64,000 nucleotides of DNA from Linum tenue (lineage: Eukaryota > Streptophyta > Magnoliopsida > Malpighiales > Linaceae), in the NCBI GenBank assembly GCA_946122785.1, contig CAMGYJ010000003.1, forward strand, positions 25,189,811-25,253,810. Direction: 5' to 3'. Positions 53,041-64,000 of this stretch are shown one piece after another. The notes beneath the pieces are model-generated. The model ran no database searches and was not told where the DNA came from. It was given only the letters and a program-made list of their open reading frames with translations. Position 1 is the first letter of the stretch, and the number at the start of each line of letters is the position of its first letter. The position numbers were made by a program, and so were the translations under genes.

Positions 53041-55575
53041 TTCAAGTCTGATACTTCGATTTTGATATTTTTTATTTTAATTATAGTTTAATACTTAATT
53101 TTAAATTTTATATATCTTATAAATAGACGATAATCATAAATTTGCAACCAAAATATTGTTAGTTCTAATATTTCATATCGAATTATAGTATTGAATATGT
53201 AGAAGCGATATAGAATTCTTAAATTACTATTAATTTCCAGAACTATAGTGAAGCAATCATATCTTTGTGCAAACTATAGATGACTGATTCTCTGAACATT
53301 TTTGTCCAGTTAATTACTAAGTTTTGAAACTTTTCCTAGGGGTGTACGTGGGTCGGTTCGTTTGGGTTTAGATATTTTAATCACCTAACTCATATACCAC
53401 GATCTTGAAAACACTAACTACAAACTCACCCAAATAATTTAGAATTTAAATGGTTTGTGTCCTCCATACCAAATGAACCATTTACATGTCGCTTAACTAA
53501 GGACGATTTCATTGTCCAATCCCATCATTCTAATGTCAATCCATAAAAGTAACCCATATTCGCGTTTGTTAACATATATTTCACATTGTCATTACTGTGA
53601 ACGGTAACTACACTACAACTGATTCGGTATTGCTCATCATATGACCTCCAAACTGATAAACATATCGGGCCAGCAGTTTTATGACAAAACTCAAAGTGAA
53701 GACAACTCATCGTCTGGTGGAATTTTGGAGCTTGCTGGTGTCCATTAATCTAATTGCAAGCATAATGATTGCTAAAATTAAGCTTTCACGCAACACACTG
53801 GGAGTTCGAGGTGTGAACTTGGAGTAAAAGTTGATATTAGGTTTGGGAAGGGAAGTGGTGAGAGGAAGAAATTTGTGTTTGGTAGTAGGTAACGTTCACG
53901 GTTCGGTTTCTTTTCATAAAATTCTTTGATTTATTTTAGTTAGAGGTATAATGTCATGGTTATGTGGGATCAAATGAACCAAAAATGAGCTTGGGGGATA
54001 GTAATTCCAATTTAGAAGGAGTGGATTAGATTTTGATAAACTCAAGTTCATGATTAACTAAAAGAATATTTAGATTTAGACTTTGTGGTATTGAGATGTT
54101 CATAGAGAGTTTAAAACTGATCCAAGGCCATGGATTGATATTGGTTAGTTTATTGTGATTTTGAGGAAGGTGTATAAAAATTCATGGAAGTAGTTTGCAG
54201 CAAGTGAAGGCAGTGAAGAGGCAGTTCGTCAGGGTAGTGATTGAACCAAGGAGGGTATTGAAAGACATAGAAGTAAAATCAGAGCAGTTGAAGAGAGAGA
54301 AGTTATAGATGATCAGGATATTAATAATGAAAATTGAGAGGGTATTGAAGGGCATGAAAGTGAACTGGATCAGGTGAAGGCAGAGAAGGAGGAGAAGAGC
54401 ATATTGATGGAATTGAAGATGAGTGTTGGTTTTACGAGCTTATTAAAACTGTCCCGAGGAAGATGAGTTGGCCAAATACAAGAAAGAGGATTGAGGAGTT
54501 GGAGTTCAAGCTGACAAGAAACTCAATTGAAAGAGAAATTATGGTTCATGGAGAGAAGGTCCATCAAAGTAGCATAAATGGAGTTGCAAAAGGAGGATTA
54601 GAAATTGAATTTTGGTTTAAAACATATATGTAGAGAGATTGAAGATGGAGGGGGAAAAAGTTGGTTGTACAACGAAGAGTGGAAACTATTGGATCTTTAG
54701 ATGTTATGGTTGTTATAACTACCATAACCTATGTTTATGTTAAACTGAGGAATAATTGATTGATTTACTAAAGTTAAAGTCGATTCACTATTCAAACTAC
54801 TAGAACCAGTAGATAAGGAGTGTCTAATTTTGTGTCTCAGTACTTTGATCGAGTCTAGTAGTATATTGGATGTAACTTTAATTTTGTCATTTGCTCTCAA
54901 GTTTTGATGGTTTCCTTTTAGTTGAGTTGTTAGCATATGATTTACTTGAATCAACAACTCTTCATTTCTGTTTTTTTTTTATAAATCTATTTCGTTTTTA
55001 TTAGTGGCATGTTATTAATAGAGGAGAGCTTTGAACCATTTATGTGGGGTTGTGAGATTTCATTTCAGTTTCAAACTATCTATGGATCGTGTGGGAAGTC
55101 CAATGAGCTTTTATATTATATATTTATGGACAATCTATTAACCAATATCATTTTAATGGGGGCTCAATTATTATTATGAAAATGGGATTGATCATATATT
55201 TTTATATTCTTAAATGAGGAGGGTATTTCCCTTAATGTTCGACCTATTTATTCATTCTTTATGCAGCATCTCGATTGAATGATTTTCAATAAACATAAAC
55301 GAATTAATAGACTTAAACATAACATAAAATATAAATATTAAAATATGAACATTCCGGCCAACGGGCCGGGTTATAAGCTATTATTGCAAAGTAGCACCTC
55401 CCAGCAAAGCAGCGCCACACGATGGAAGGGACGGGGTTCCTGCACCGCTAGGATTTATTAAATCATTTAATAATTAAAAATTAGAAAAGTCATGCAGTTA
55501 TTACATTACCCTTCATTAAAGTAGATTAATATCAATCATCAGATTTAAATGAGTTTGAAGGGCTCATATTCACTT
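53041..55575. other. AT-rich interval with decayed sequence
   Basis: No intact gene. TAGGGGTGTACGTGGGTCGG at 53338 looks like one end of an hAT-type MITE without a matching partner. At 54190-54640 the plus strand has broken frames rich in Glu/Lys (ELDQVKAEKEEKSILMELK, RIEELEFKLTRN), probably a decayed coiled-coil coding segment of unknown origin. A short GC-rich patch lies at 55360-55450. Confidence 0.4.
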
Positions 55576-56140
55576 AGTATATCTTGTACCACTAAAGTAT
55601 GATAATTAGGAGAGCTATATCATTTAAGTAAGGATAGGGCATCACGTACCACTGAACTCTATTATATGTGCAACTGGTACCACTTAATTTTACTAACAAG
55701 TGCATTCCGTTAAAGTTGACAGAATATTCTTGAAATATTTCATTTTCTAAATTTCAGAATTGGTCCTTCTACTTTTTATTATTGTAAAATCCTTTCGACT
55801 TATGAAAAACTTTATTGTTTTATTGTTTAGTTGGAATAATCTTTTGAAGACTCTGTTTTATGTCAAATCAATTTTTGAATAAGAGATTTAGAATCAATAG
55901 TCATTATGTGTTATAATAATTGAATTATTCCCTTAATCAAATATATACTATGCAATGTAGTCAAAAAAGCGTTTCCACGTAGAAGCGTTTGGGATCTAGA
56001 ATCGTAAAACCGCAACCTTTCAAGTTTTAAAGCGCATTTTTATTAAGGGAACCCAGTGGTATATATTTCCCAATTCTCAAACTTAAGTGATATATCTTTC
56101 CCAATTCTCAAACTTAAGTGGTACCCGAGGTATTTTACCC
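55576..56140. mobile_element. TIR element of family N2 (short, diverged copy)
   Basis: Right end TGGTACCCGAGGTATTTTACCC is identical in style to the element at 12312-13549. The left end is degraded (TATATCTTGTACCACTAAAG). Shared internal blocks are GTACCACTGAACTCTATTAT and AATTGGTCCTTCTACTTTT. The AATTCTCAAACTTAAGTG block is duplicated near the right end. Confidence 0.75.
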
Positions 56141-56467
56141 GTCACATGACTAAGGGGACCCCTGTTAGTCACCTAATCCTAGCCCCTAGTAGATAACGTA
56201 CCTAACCAAGTCTAAGGGCATTCTTTGCTTTGTATTCAAACTCATTTTGATTCAATCTTAAAACTTATCAGTTTGCTTCACACTTGATTCAACAATCTCG
56301 ACTCTATTAGTAATATTTCGAATGTAGAAGATGTTTTTGTTCATGTCTATTTATAGCGCGGACTTGAACTATGAAGTAAGTACCATTACGTTTGAAAAAA
56401 AATCGAAATCCATTTCATACTAAAGTTTAGAAGTAGAATTGTGGTTTAAAGATGCAATACATACCTG

Positions 56468-57005
56468 GCTAGCTTGACCCTAAAAATCAACTGACCCGCC
56501 TTGACCCTTAGGGTCAGGCTGGGTTAGTTTGGCTACATGGTCAGTTTAGGGTCGGGTCATCTTTTGACCCTGTAAGGGTCAGGTAGGGTCGAGTCAACTT
56601 AGGGTCCGGTCACTTTTTGACCATGTGACCCATAACAACAACCAGTGATATGAAAGTCCACATGCCAACACATTGGACCTGTTTGTAAAATTTTAAAAGT
56701 TTAGGTAGTAAATTGTGAAAAAAAATTGTTACCAAAATGTAATTTTACCATCAAAATTTAAGGACTTATTTGTTAAAAAATAGATTTTAGGTACTAAATT
56801 GTAAGAAAAAATAATTTTGGGAACCAAAATATAATTTGTAAAAAATCTATGTATCTATATGGGTCGATCCACTAACCTGACCAACTCCGAACCTAGAGGG
56901 TCAAACAAGGTCAAGAAGGAAACAAGAGTAGAGTGGGTCAGTTATACATTTTGACACTTCGCGAACAGGTCAGACAAGATCAGGGTCGGGATCATTTTCA
57001 TCCCT
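56468..57005. mobile_element. GGGTCA-rich putative MITE
   Basis: Both ends are crowded with GGGTCA/TGACCC motifs. The right end, read inverted, is AGGGATGAAAATGATCCCGACC, typical of some hAT MITEs. ATACCTG occurs on both sides (56461-56467 and 57006-57012). The left terminus does not match the right one, so the boundaries are tentative. Confidence 0.45.
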
Positions 57006-57012
57006 ATACCTG

Positions 57013-57690
57013 CCCATAGGGACTTGGTTATTAGGAACCAATAGAGAAGGAAGCCTGCATCATGCTGCGGCGGCTGTAGATGAGTTTTGGATTTTGTTCT
57101 CTTAATTTGTGTAAGACCTTTTGATGTGTAATTAAGTGAGTTGATGGGCGGAATAATTAGTGTCAAATCACATAAACATAGAGGGAAAAGGCATGCACTT
57201 ATTTCTTAAATTAGAAAGCATCAATGTTTGAGAACTAATGAGCAACACAACAAAGATAATAAAATTGTCCAATAAAGGGAGGATGAGATTTGAATTGGTG
57301 AAAGACTCTACCAAAACGTTGTAAAGAGAAAGGCTCTCTGGTAGAATATCTATCATTGTTCTCAAATCGAGACGTTACTCTAAAAAGTATATGAGAAACG
57401 GGTTCAAGACATTCTTTTCGTCGAATACAAATAGATATGAGCCAGCGATGCGGACATACATACGGAAATCATTTCAAGAGTTTAGGATCTATCAACTTTT
57501 TCAAATCGATGGCCTTGTATGAGACCGCATGAAACGAAAGCATACATATGTTTTTTTTTTCCTCGAATGAAGAGGAGGAAGTGCTTCAAGAGAAGATTGT
57601 TAGAAAAATAAAAAAAAACATAGAAGAATCAGAAGACTGCAATTATGAACACTCTTCACTCATGTTGCATCGTGGTTCTTAAATAGGGAG
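57013..57690. other. AT-rich interval, no feature seen
   Basis: Short random frames only. Confidence 0.5.
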
Positions 57691-57699
57691 TGTTAAGAA

Positions 57700-58460
57700 A
57701 AAAATATAAAATAGCAATGCCAAATACAAATATTTTTTATGCTCGATTAGAGGATAAAATCGTGTGGGGAGAAGACTATCCATATGTTGCAACGTATGTT
57801 AGAAAATGCAGCTATAGAGATGAACATTACAGATGAATTTTAATTGTCGAATAGAGACATACATTGGAAAAACAAATTTTATAGTAGACAAAAAAAAAAA
57901 GCAAAAGTGACTACATGATAAGGATCATGTCCATTTTTAACTCGAGAATAACGTCATGAAATATATACAATAGTGTGTTGTGGCTGATTTTTGTCGAAAA
58001 ATTAAATGGTACAAATAAAAAATTCACAAAAAAGAAAATATAAGCAACCACAACTACACATAACTCTAGAGCGGGTTTTTCAGAGAAACCATAAAATAAC
58101 ATGCCAATTACAAATATTTTTATGTCGGATTAGAGGATGAAATTCTGTGGGAGCAGACTACTCATATGTCGGAATGGATCTTAGAAAATATCGCTATAGA
58201 AATGAAAATTACATATCAAACTTCATTGTCAAATAGAGAAATACATTGGGAAAATAAATTTTATAGTGGATAAAAATGAGCAAAAATGACTATATTATAA
58301 GAATCATCTTCATTGTTAACTCGAGAATCGCGTTATGAAAATATATACGTAGTAAATGGTAGCTGTTTTTTGTCAAAATAAAATTAATGGTTCAGATAAA
58401 AAAGCACAAAAAATGACAAACCACAACTAATCATGGCTCTAGACTGTTTTTTTTTTTTTT
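57700..58460 (+). repeat. Tandem duplication, ~385-bp period
   Basis: The block from ATACAAATATTTTTTATGCTC at 57723 recurs from 58107, with shared stretches such as GATTAGAGGAT, CATTGG-AAA-CAAATTTTATAGT and TTAACTCGAGAAT. The copies are diverged by many substitutions, so the duplication is old. Non-coding. Confidence 0.8.
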
Positions 58461-58579
58461 CCTGTCAGAAAAACTGATCGGTTTACATAATACCAGCTCA
58501 AAAAATAAAATATTACCAACCACACTTAACCATGGCTCTTAGGCAATAGTAACATGCATTTATCTTTATATATTTTAAA

Positions 58580-60060
58580 CTAGGCTGGAACCGCGCTTCA
58601 CCGCGGACTACTCAATCATTGTGTTGTTCTAGTTGCCCGTTGAGACTTAATTCTTTCTGGGGTGACGTATTAAGTTCGAATTTCTAGTCTAGATAGAAAA
58701 GAAAAACTCTAGAGGGAATCAAAGGAAATACAAATTGAAACTCGCTTAAAATTTCACGTCTTCAATTCCGATTGAGGTGAATGACGACCTTTTAATAAGT
58801 AGAAAACCATATTTCTTTAATTGGACTCGACATGGAGCTAAAAAAGTTAGTGGTTCATGGTTCAATTATTAATTCTATAGACTGTTGGTGGGTCGTATAT
58901 GGAACCGTTCATACTTGTGAATAAGAATACATATAAATGATATACAAATTAGGGTTTGACGAAGAAGGCAAAGAAATAATAAAGGAAGGAATGTAGAAGG
59001 CGAGCGAAAATGAAAAGAAAAGAAAGTAGATGATGGAAAGGTTTTCATCAAGTCTTTTCGTTGACCGTCAATACTAAAATCAACCCTTATCACGTAGCAA
59101 TTTATTGGATTGGTTCAAATCGTCCGATGGATTGGATTCATGGATTGGTGGATTGGATTCATGGATCCAAGTTGGATCTAAATATTGGACCAATATATAA
59201 ATTATAAAATTGTAGATACTAAAATCTCACAATAAATAAAATTTAGGTACCAAAACATAATTTTCAATGATATTTTACATTAAAAATAAAAATTGGGGTA
59301 TCAAAATGAAAAATGTAAGTTATAGTTACTAAATTTTAATTTTTCAAATGTTGTTAGTGAGCAGTAACCAAACTTCTTCTTTATCTCCGTGTATAATTAT
59401 TTAAAATTCTAGCCCGGGCGGAAAAGAAAAACTCTAGATAGAATCAAAGGGAATACACACTGAAAGTCGTTTAAAATTTCACGCCTTCAAATCCCATAGA
59501 GGAAAATTACGACCTTCTATAAGTAGGAAACCATATTTTTTAAAAAAATGGACTTGATATTGAGCTGAAAAGTTAGTGATTTGTGGTTCATTTATTAATT
59601 CTATAGATTGTTGGAGAGTCATTTATGGAACCATTCATACTTGTGAATTAGAATACAAATAAATAGTATACTAATTTGGTTTGGACGAAGAAGACAAAGA
59701 AATAAATAAAGAAAGGGACGTGGAAGACGAGTGAAAAACAAAAACGTAGAGTAAGTAGATGATGGAAAGACTTTCACCAAGTCTTTTCGCTAGTTGTCAA
59801 TACTATAGTCAATCATTTTCACGTAGCAATTTAGTTGATTCATTCAAATAGACTGCTGAATTGGATTCATGGATCCAAGTGACATCTAAACATTGGAACA
59901 ATATATAAATTTAAAAAATTATAGGTACTAACATCTTATACTAAATAAAAAACATTAAATGATTTTTTATATTAAAAATAAAATTTGGGTTATCAAAATG
60001 TAAAAGTTAAATTATAGTTAGTAAACGGTAATTTTCCAAATTTTGTTAGTGAACATTAAT
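58580..60060 (+). repeat. Tandem duplication, ~725-bp period
   Basis: GAAAAGAAAAACTCTAGA at 58696 and 59421, CATACTTGTGA at 58910 and 59636, and AGTAGATGATGGAAAG at 59027 and about 59751 mark two diverged copies. The first starts near ACTAGGCTGGAACCGCGCTTC (58571), which resembles a Helitron-type terminus; this is not established. Confidence 0.75.
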
Positions 60061-60518
60061 CAAACTTCTTCAAGACATAACTTTCTAACGATTTTTATAT
60101 CAAAAACTAAATTTATAGTATCAAAATATAAAATGTAAACTATAGTAACTAATCTGTAAATTATCAAATACTCATTCTCACTGCTACTATAGTGACTAAT
60201 CTGTAATTAATATACAAATACTAAATTTATATATTAATTAATAATTTCACATTCTCACTGCTACTAAGGTTTTACTGGGAATGCAAAGAATCCTTACATG
60301 AAAAGGAATTGTAGAGTGCATGGCCATGTAGGTCGAAGGACCAATGAACATGTGTCTTGTGACTGCATGGGCCGATCCATGTCTAAATCACCAATGGTAG
60401 GCTCTTCTCAACCCAATTGAGCTGAATGCTTGAATCTTCAAAGACAGGCAGAAACGCCTCAGGTAATTTTTACTATAAAATTGGGAACCTAATTCCACAC
60501 ACAGTGGCTTGTCACAAC

Positions 60519-61264
60519 TAGGGGTGATCAAACGGTGTGGTTACCATGGTAACCGTTTTAACCAGTACTATTTGGATAATTTGGTTTGGTTAATTTGGAT
60601 AATTGGTTTGGTTTGGTTTGGTTAAAGTTGTTAGCTGGTTTGGTTTCAGACACTCCTAACCAGCCAAACCAAATTAACCAGATAAATAATTAGTTATATA
60701 TCTAATATATACACATACTTAATACTTTGAATAACCACTCAAGAGTTAAACGTTCATCCTTTTAGACTCATAAAATATAAAGCTTGATATTGTTCCTATA
60801 ATGTATATTTGTATATGTAGAGTGTAGACCACAACATATGACCGCCTAATTTAGATAAATCTCATACATTATGTTGGATGAAAAATTTAAAAGCAAGGTC
60901 CTTTTCAGCCTATGAAAATTGCTAAAAGACTAAGTCAATTCAAACAAACACAATAATTCATTATTCCATACCGTTGTGATAAATTTTTGTTAGGTGAATA
61001 CTTCTATACTAACCGTAAGATAATTGTCTTAGTTGCATGTATTTATGTTAAGGGTCAACTATAAGTATGTGTTGATTGTTATGTTTTATTCATTATATAA
61101 ATTGTGAATTGATAAATTAACCGAAAATTTTATCACTTGATGATAATATGATTTTATATTGGTTAATCTGGTTAACCAATTAACCAAACCGATTAAACTT
61201 TAGTTTTGTTAATTTGGTTGTTGTATTAGTTTGGACGGTTTGGTTATGATATTGCATTCCATGG
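60519..61264 (+). mobile_element. hAT element family N1, right end missing (unit 1)
   Basis: Starts TAGGGGTGATCAAACGG after GTCACAAC and follows the 10385-11203 copy up to GCATTCCATGG, where the last ~65 bp and the right terminus are absent. Without a right terminus it cannot move. Confidence 0.9.
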
Positions 61265-61400
61265 CTAAATCACCAATGGCAGGCTCTTCTCAACCCAATT
61301 GAGCTGAATGCTTGAATCTTCAAAGACAAGCAGAAACGCCTCAGGTAATTTTTACTATAAAATTGGAAACCTAATTCCACACACAGTGGCTTGTCACAAC

Positions 61401-62141
61401 TAGGGGGTGATCAAACGGTGTGGTTACCATGGTAACCGTTTTAACCAGTACTATTTGGATAATTTGGTTTGGTTAATTTAGATAATTGGTTTGGTTTGGT
61501 TAAAGTTGTTAGCTGGTTTGGTTTCAAACACTCCTAACCAGCCAAACCAAATTAACCAGATAAATAATTAGTTATATATCTAATATATACACATACTTAA
61601 TACTTTGAATAACCACTCAAGAGTTAAACGTTCATCCTTTTAGACTCATAAAATATAAAGCTTGATATTGTTCCTATAATGTATATTTGTATATGTAGAG
61701 TGTAGACCACAACATATGACCGCCTAATTTAGATAAATCTCATACATTATGTTGGATGAAAATTGAAAAGCAAGGTCCTTTTCAGTCTATGAAAATTGCT
61801 AAAAGACTAAGTCAATTCAAACAAACACAATAATTCATTATTCCATACCGTTGTGATAAATTTTTGTTAGGTGAATACTTCTATACTAACCGTAAGATAA
61901 TTGTCTTAGTTGCATGTATTTATGTTAAGGGTCAACTATAAGTATGTGTTGATTGTTATGTTTTATTAATTATATAAATTGTGAATTGATAAATTAACCG
62001 AAAATTTTATCACTTGATGATAATATGATTTTATATTGGTTAATATGGTTAACCAATTAACCAAACCGATTAAACTTTAGTTTTGTTAATTTGGTTGTTG
62101 TATTAGTTTGAACGGTTTGGTTATGATATTGCATTCCATGG
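61401..62141 (+). mobile_element. hAT element family N1, right end missing (unit 2)
   Basis: Almost identical to 60519-61264, with one extra G in the terminus (TAGGGGGTGATC) and the same right breakpoint at CCATGG. Confidence 0.9.
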
Positions 62142-62270
62142 CTAAATCACCAATGGCAGGCTCTTCTCAACCCAATTGAGCTTAATGCTTGAATCTTCAA
62201 AGACAAGGCAGAAACACCTCAGGTAATTTTTACTATAAAATTGGAAACCGGATTCCACACATAGTGGCTA

Positions 62271-62285
62271 GTCACAACTCACAAC
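62271..62285 (+). other. Candidate hAT excision footprint (unit 3)
   Basis: GTCACAAC followed by TCACAAC: the 8-bp sequence that precedes the hAT in units 1 and 2, then the same sequence lacking its first base. This is the form left when an hAT element leaves its 8-bp duplication behind with a one-base loss. Confidence 0.6.
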
Positions 62286-64000
62286 AAGGAAAGTGAAGAG
62301 CAGATTGGTTATGACTTTATTGCTTCCCTCAACTCTATCTTGCTACTTTGTAGAGGATAGTTGAGCTAATGACTGGTTGTTTTTTTCTCTGTTACGCTTT
62401 CGTTAGACTTTACTTACGATTATTAATGGTTATGGTCTAGTTTTTTTTTATGTTGTTAGTCTCCTTTTTCAAATATTTTGGCTTTAGAAATTAGAACATG
62501 TTTTTTTTCAATGAAAACTTGCACTAAAATTTAATTGATAGAACCTTGCCTTCTTGAACAATGAATAAACAAACACAGCTCACAACTCTTTGAACAAAGT
62601 TCAAATAAGGGTGTTCGATGTTTCGACAACTCACGAGACAAAGACTATATTAAATTAGCTGTACTTCTATAAAGGTTTAATGAGAGCTCCAGTACTGCGA
62701 CTATTGCTAAAATTTCCAGGGGAAAGATAAAAATGATAAAAACTTGACAAGTGGTGTCGAATTGTAATTTTTGTAAACCCTTGCTATGTCATCTTCACTT
62801 CCTATTTATAGCCACCAAAAGTAACAACCTTAAAAAACTGCTACACCGACCTGAAGTGATGGTTACTTCTCAATTGTTCTGCCAATGCCTTAACATTGGA
62901 TGTGTCACCACCTTGATCCCCTCCACTTGGTATCTTAGTAGCTTCTCCTTAGCTTCTTTTGCAGACAATAAAAGATGGCTAAGGCATGAAAATCCCTCTT
63001 CATCTCATGTGGGTGCGACAATACTACTTGAGTGTTAATATCCAAGACATAGGGACCTTTCCTCAAAGGGGGTGGGGGGGGGGGGTACTCCATACTTAGA
63101 CAACATTTTGTTATATTACATCCACTAGGAGTATATTGATCAGCCCTCGTCGCATTAGTGGCCTCCTCGTCCTACTCTACTTTCAAACATTACTCGCTTT
63201 CACCACACTAGGAAGGGTACTCCAACACCATCCATCCCTCCCCTTGTCACACCAAGGTAGGTATTCCATACTTAGTCTAATTTTTCATATAAGGAGAAGT
63301 ACACACTTAGGCAAATTTTGGAGTGGGAGGCCTAGGATGGTGCAGCCGTGCAAGTGTGATGGCATAGGTATTATGGGCTCATAAATGCAATCCATGTGGC
63401 TCATCTTTAATGATTTTAATAACTGTAATTGAGTTGGTATTATAAATACATTTAATCTATTATATTTAATAAATGTGATACAATTCAATTTTTAGGCAAA
63501 GTCGTGAGAGTTGAGGGTGTTTCTCGGAATGTAACGTCTTGTTAGTAGGTTGTGTTAGGGTTTTTTTTATCTGGTTGTGTTATGCGAATTTTTTCTACTC
63601 TCTATTTCTTCCTCTCGTGATTATTTGTAATTTAACACCCCATAACGAGTTTAGTTTTTAACTCATTATGAATGTACGATTTGGGCCAAACTCGATTCAG
63701 GAACTAAGAACCAAATGATTAATTGAGTCAAGTTATTATATATTAAAATGGCCTGGAGTGTTTGGTCTTGGAGTATGTCAAATCTAATCGACTGCGACCT
63801 ATTATTGATAGCCAAATTAGGCCTTTGATTGTGCAAATCATTTTTTTTAATATTCTTATATGTAGCTTTCATTAATGGGTTAGAGCATCAAAATCCAAAT
63901 CAGCGAGAAGGAACATGGGTGGTCTACCAACCCATTCTTCCTGAGAGGCCCAGTCACAATTTATGTGGGCTAAATTGTGGGCTGCCCAGGCCCGTTTGGC
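62286..64000. other. Interval without recognised genes
   Basis: AT-rich. A G homopolymer-like run is at 63067-63086, and a short repeat of the kind GTA(C/T)TCCATACTTAG at 63086 and 63260. The frames at 62751-63038 and 63136-63384 show no family resemblance. Confidence 0.5.

Larger units (their letters stand above)
60377..62285 (+). repeat. Host segment in three tandem units, two with an hAT element
   Basis: Units start at CCATG 60377, 61259 and 62136 (periods 882 and 877). Each has the same ~140-bp host piece (CTAAATCACCAATGG...GTCACAAC). Units 1 and 2 then carry an hAT copy truncated at its right side at CCATGG. Unit 3 has no hAT; it reads GTCACAACTCACAACAAGG. The copies differ by only a few bases, so the event is fairly recent. 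Confidence 0.9.

Noticed and set aside
53338..53360. TAGGGGTGTACGTGGGTCGG as one end of an hAT MITE
   Set aside because: No matching opposite end or target duplication was found, so no element is annotated.
58571..58610. Helitron-like terminus ACTAGGCTGGAACCGCGCTTC
   Set aside because: Only a resemblance in base pattern; no second end, no helicase and no clear hairpin plus CTRR end.
62751..63384. Frames of 82-95 codons near the right end
   Set aside because: No motif, no splice support, composition like surrounding non-coding DNA.

Overview
This 64 kb window is nuclear DNA from a flowering plant, most probably a eudicot. It is a gene-poor, transposon-rich stretch. The evidence is the mix of element families (Ty1/copia, Athila-type and Tat-type Ty3/gypsy, L1-type LINEs, CACTA, Mutator-like and hAT elements) and one spliced gene with GT-AG introns that encodes a plastid-targeted lipid phosphatase. 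I cannot name the species.

Layout. 1-752: 5' end of a minus-strand copia element (LTR, initiator-Met primer binding site, start of gag), cut by the window edge. 941-8919: a decayed plus-strand copia element split by two insertions. The first (1152-3973) is a Mutator-like terminal-inverted-repeat element that holds a CACTA element (1571-3697), which holds a MITE (2055-2315). The second (6638-7996) is a solo gypsy LTR with a perfect 5-bp target duplication. 8958-11926: a CACTA-like remnant holding a 2.3-kb Mutator-like element (9481-11780). That element carries a spliced 5' piece of an ALMT (aluminium-activated malate transporter) gene on the minus strand, and an hAT element (10385-11203) sits inside the ALMT piece. 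11927-15160: a minus-strand LINE interrupted by a terminal-inverted-repeat element. 16576-19000: an hAT transposase gene (minus), broken by a LINE fragment. Its likely 5' end lies at 34300, because a 14.4-kb Athila-type retrotransposon (19394-33775, minus) has inserted into its leader; this Athila copy holds a further 2.5-kb insertion.

34301-37080 is the only host-gene island. LPPE (lipid phosphate phosphatase epsilon, plastid) lies on the minus strand at 34742-36055, with four exons and an open frame.

37081-48480: a Tat-lineage gypsy element (plus) with both LTRs, a solo LTR inserted beside its 5' LTR, a damaged gag-pol with two RNase H domains, an antisense reading frame downstream of pol, and 200-bp tandem repeats before the 3' LTR. 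48725-53040: a plus-strand L1-type LINE. 53041-64000: AT-rich DNA with MITEs and three tandem duplications. The last (60377-62285) repeats host DNA three times with an hAT element in the first two units; the third unit has what looks like an hAT excision footprint.

LPPE is the only gene I judge likely to work. Everything else is mobile DNA at different stages of decay, with nesting that gives a relative order of events. The most interesting points are the hAT triplication with its empty third site, the Mutator-like element carrying ALMT sequence, and the GGCGCC-saturated Tat element with an antisense frame.
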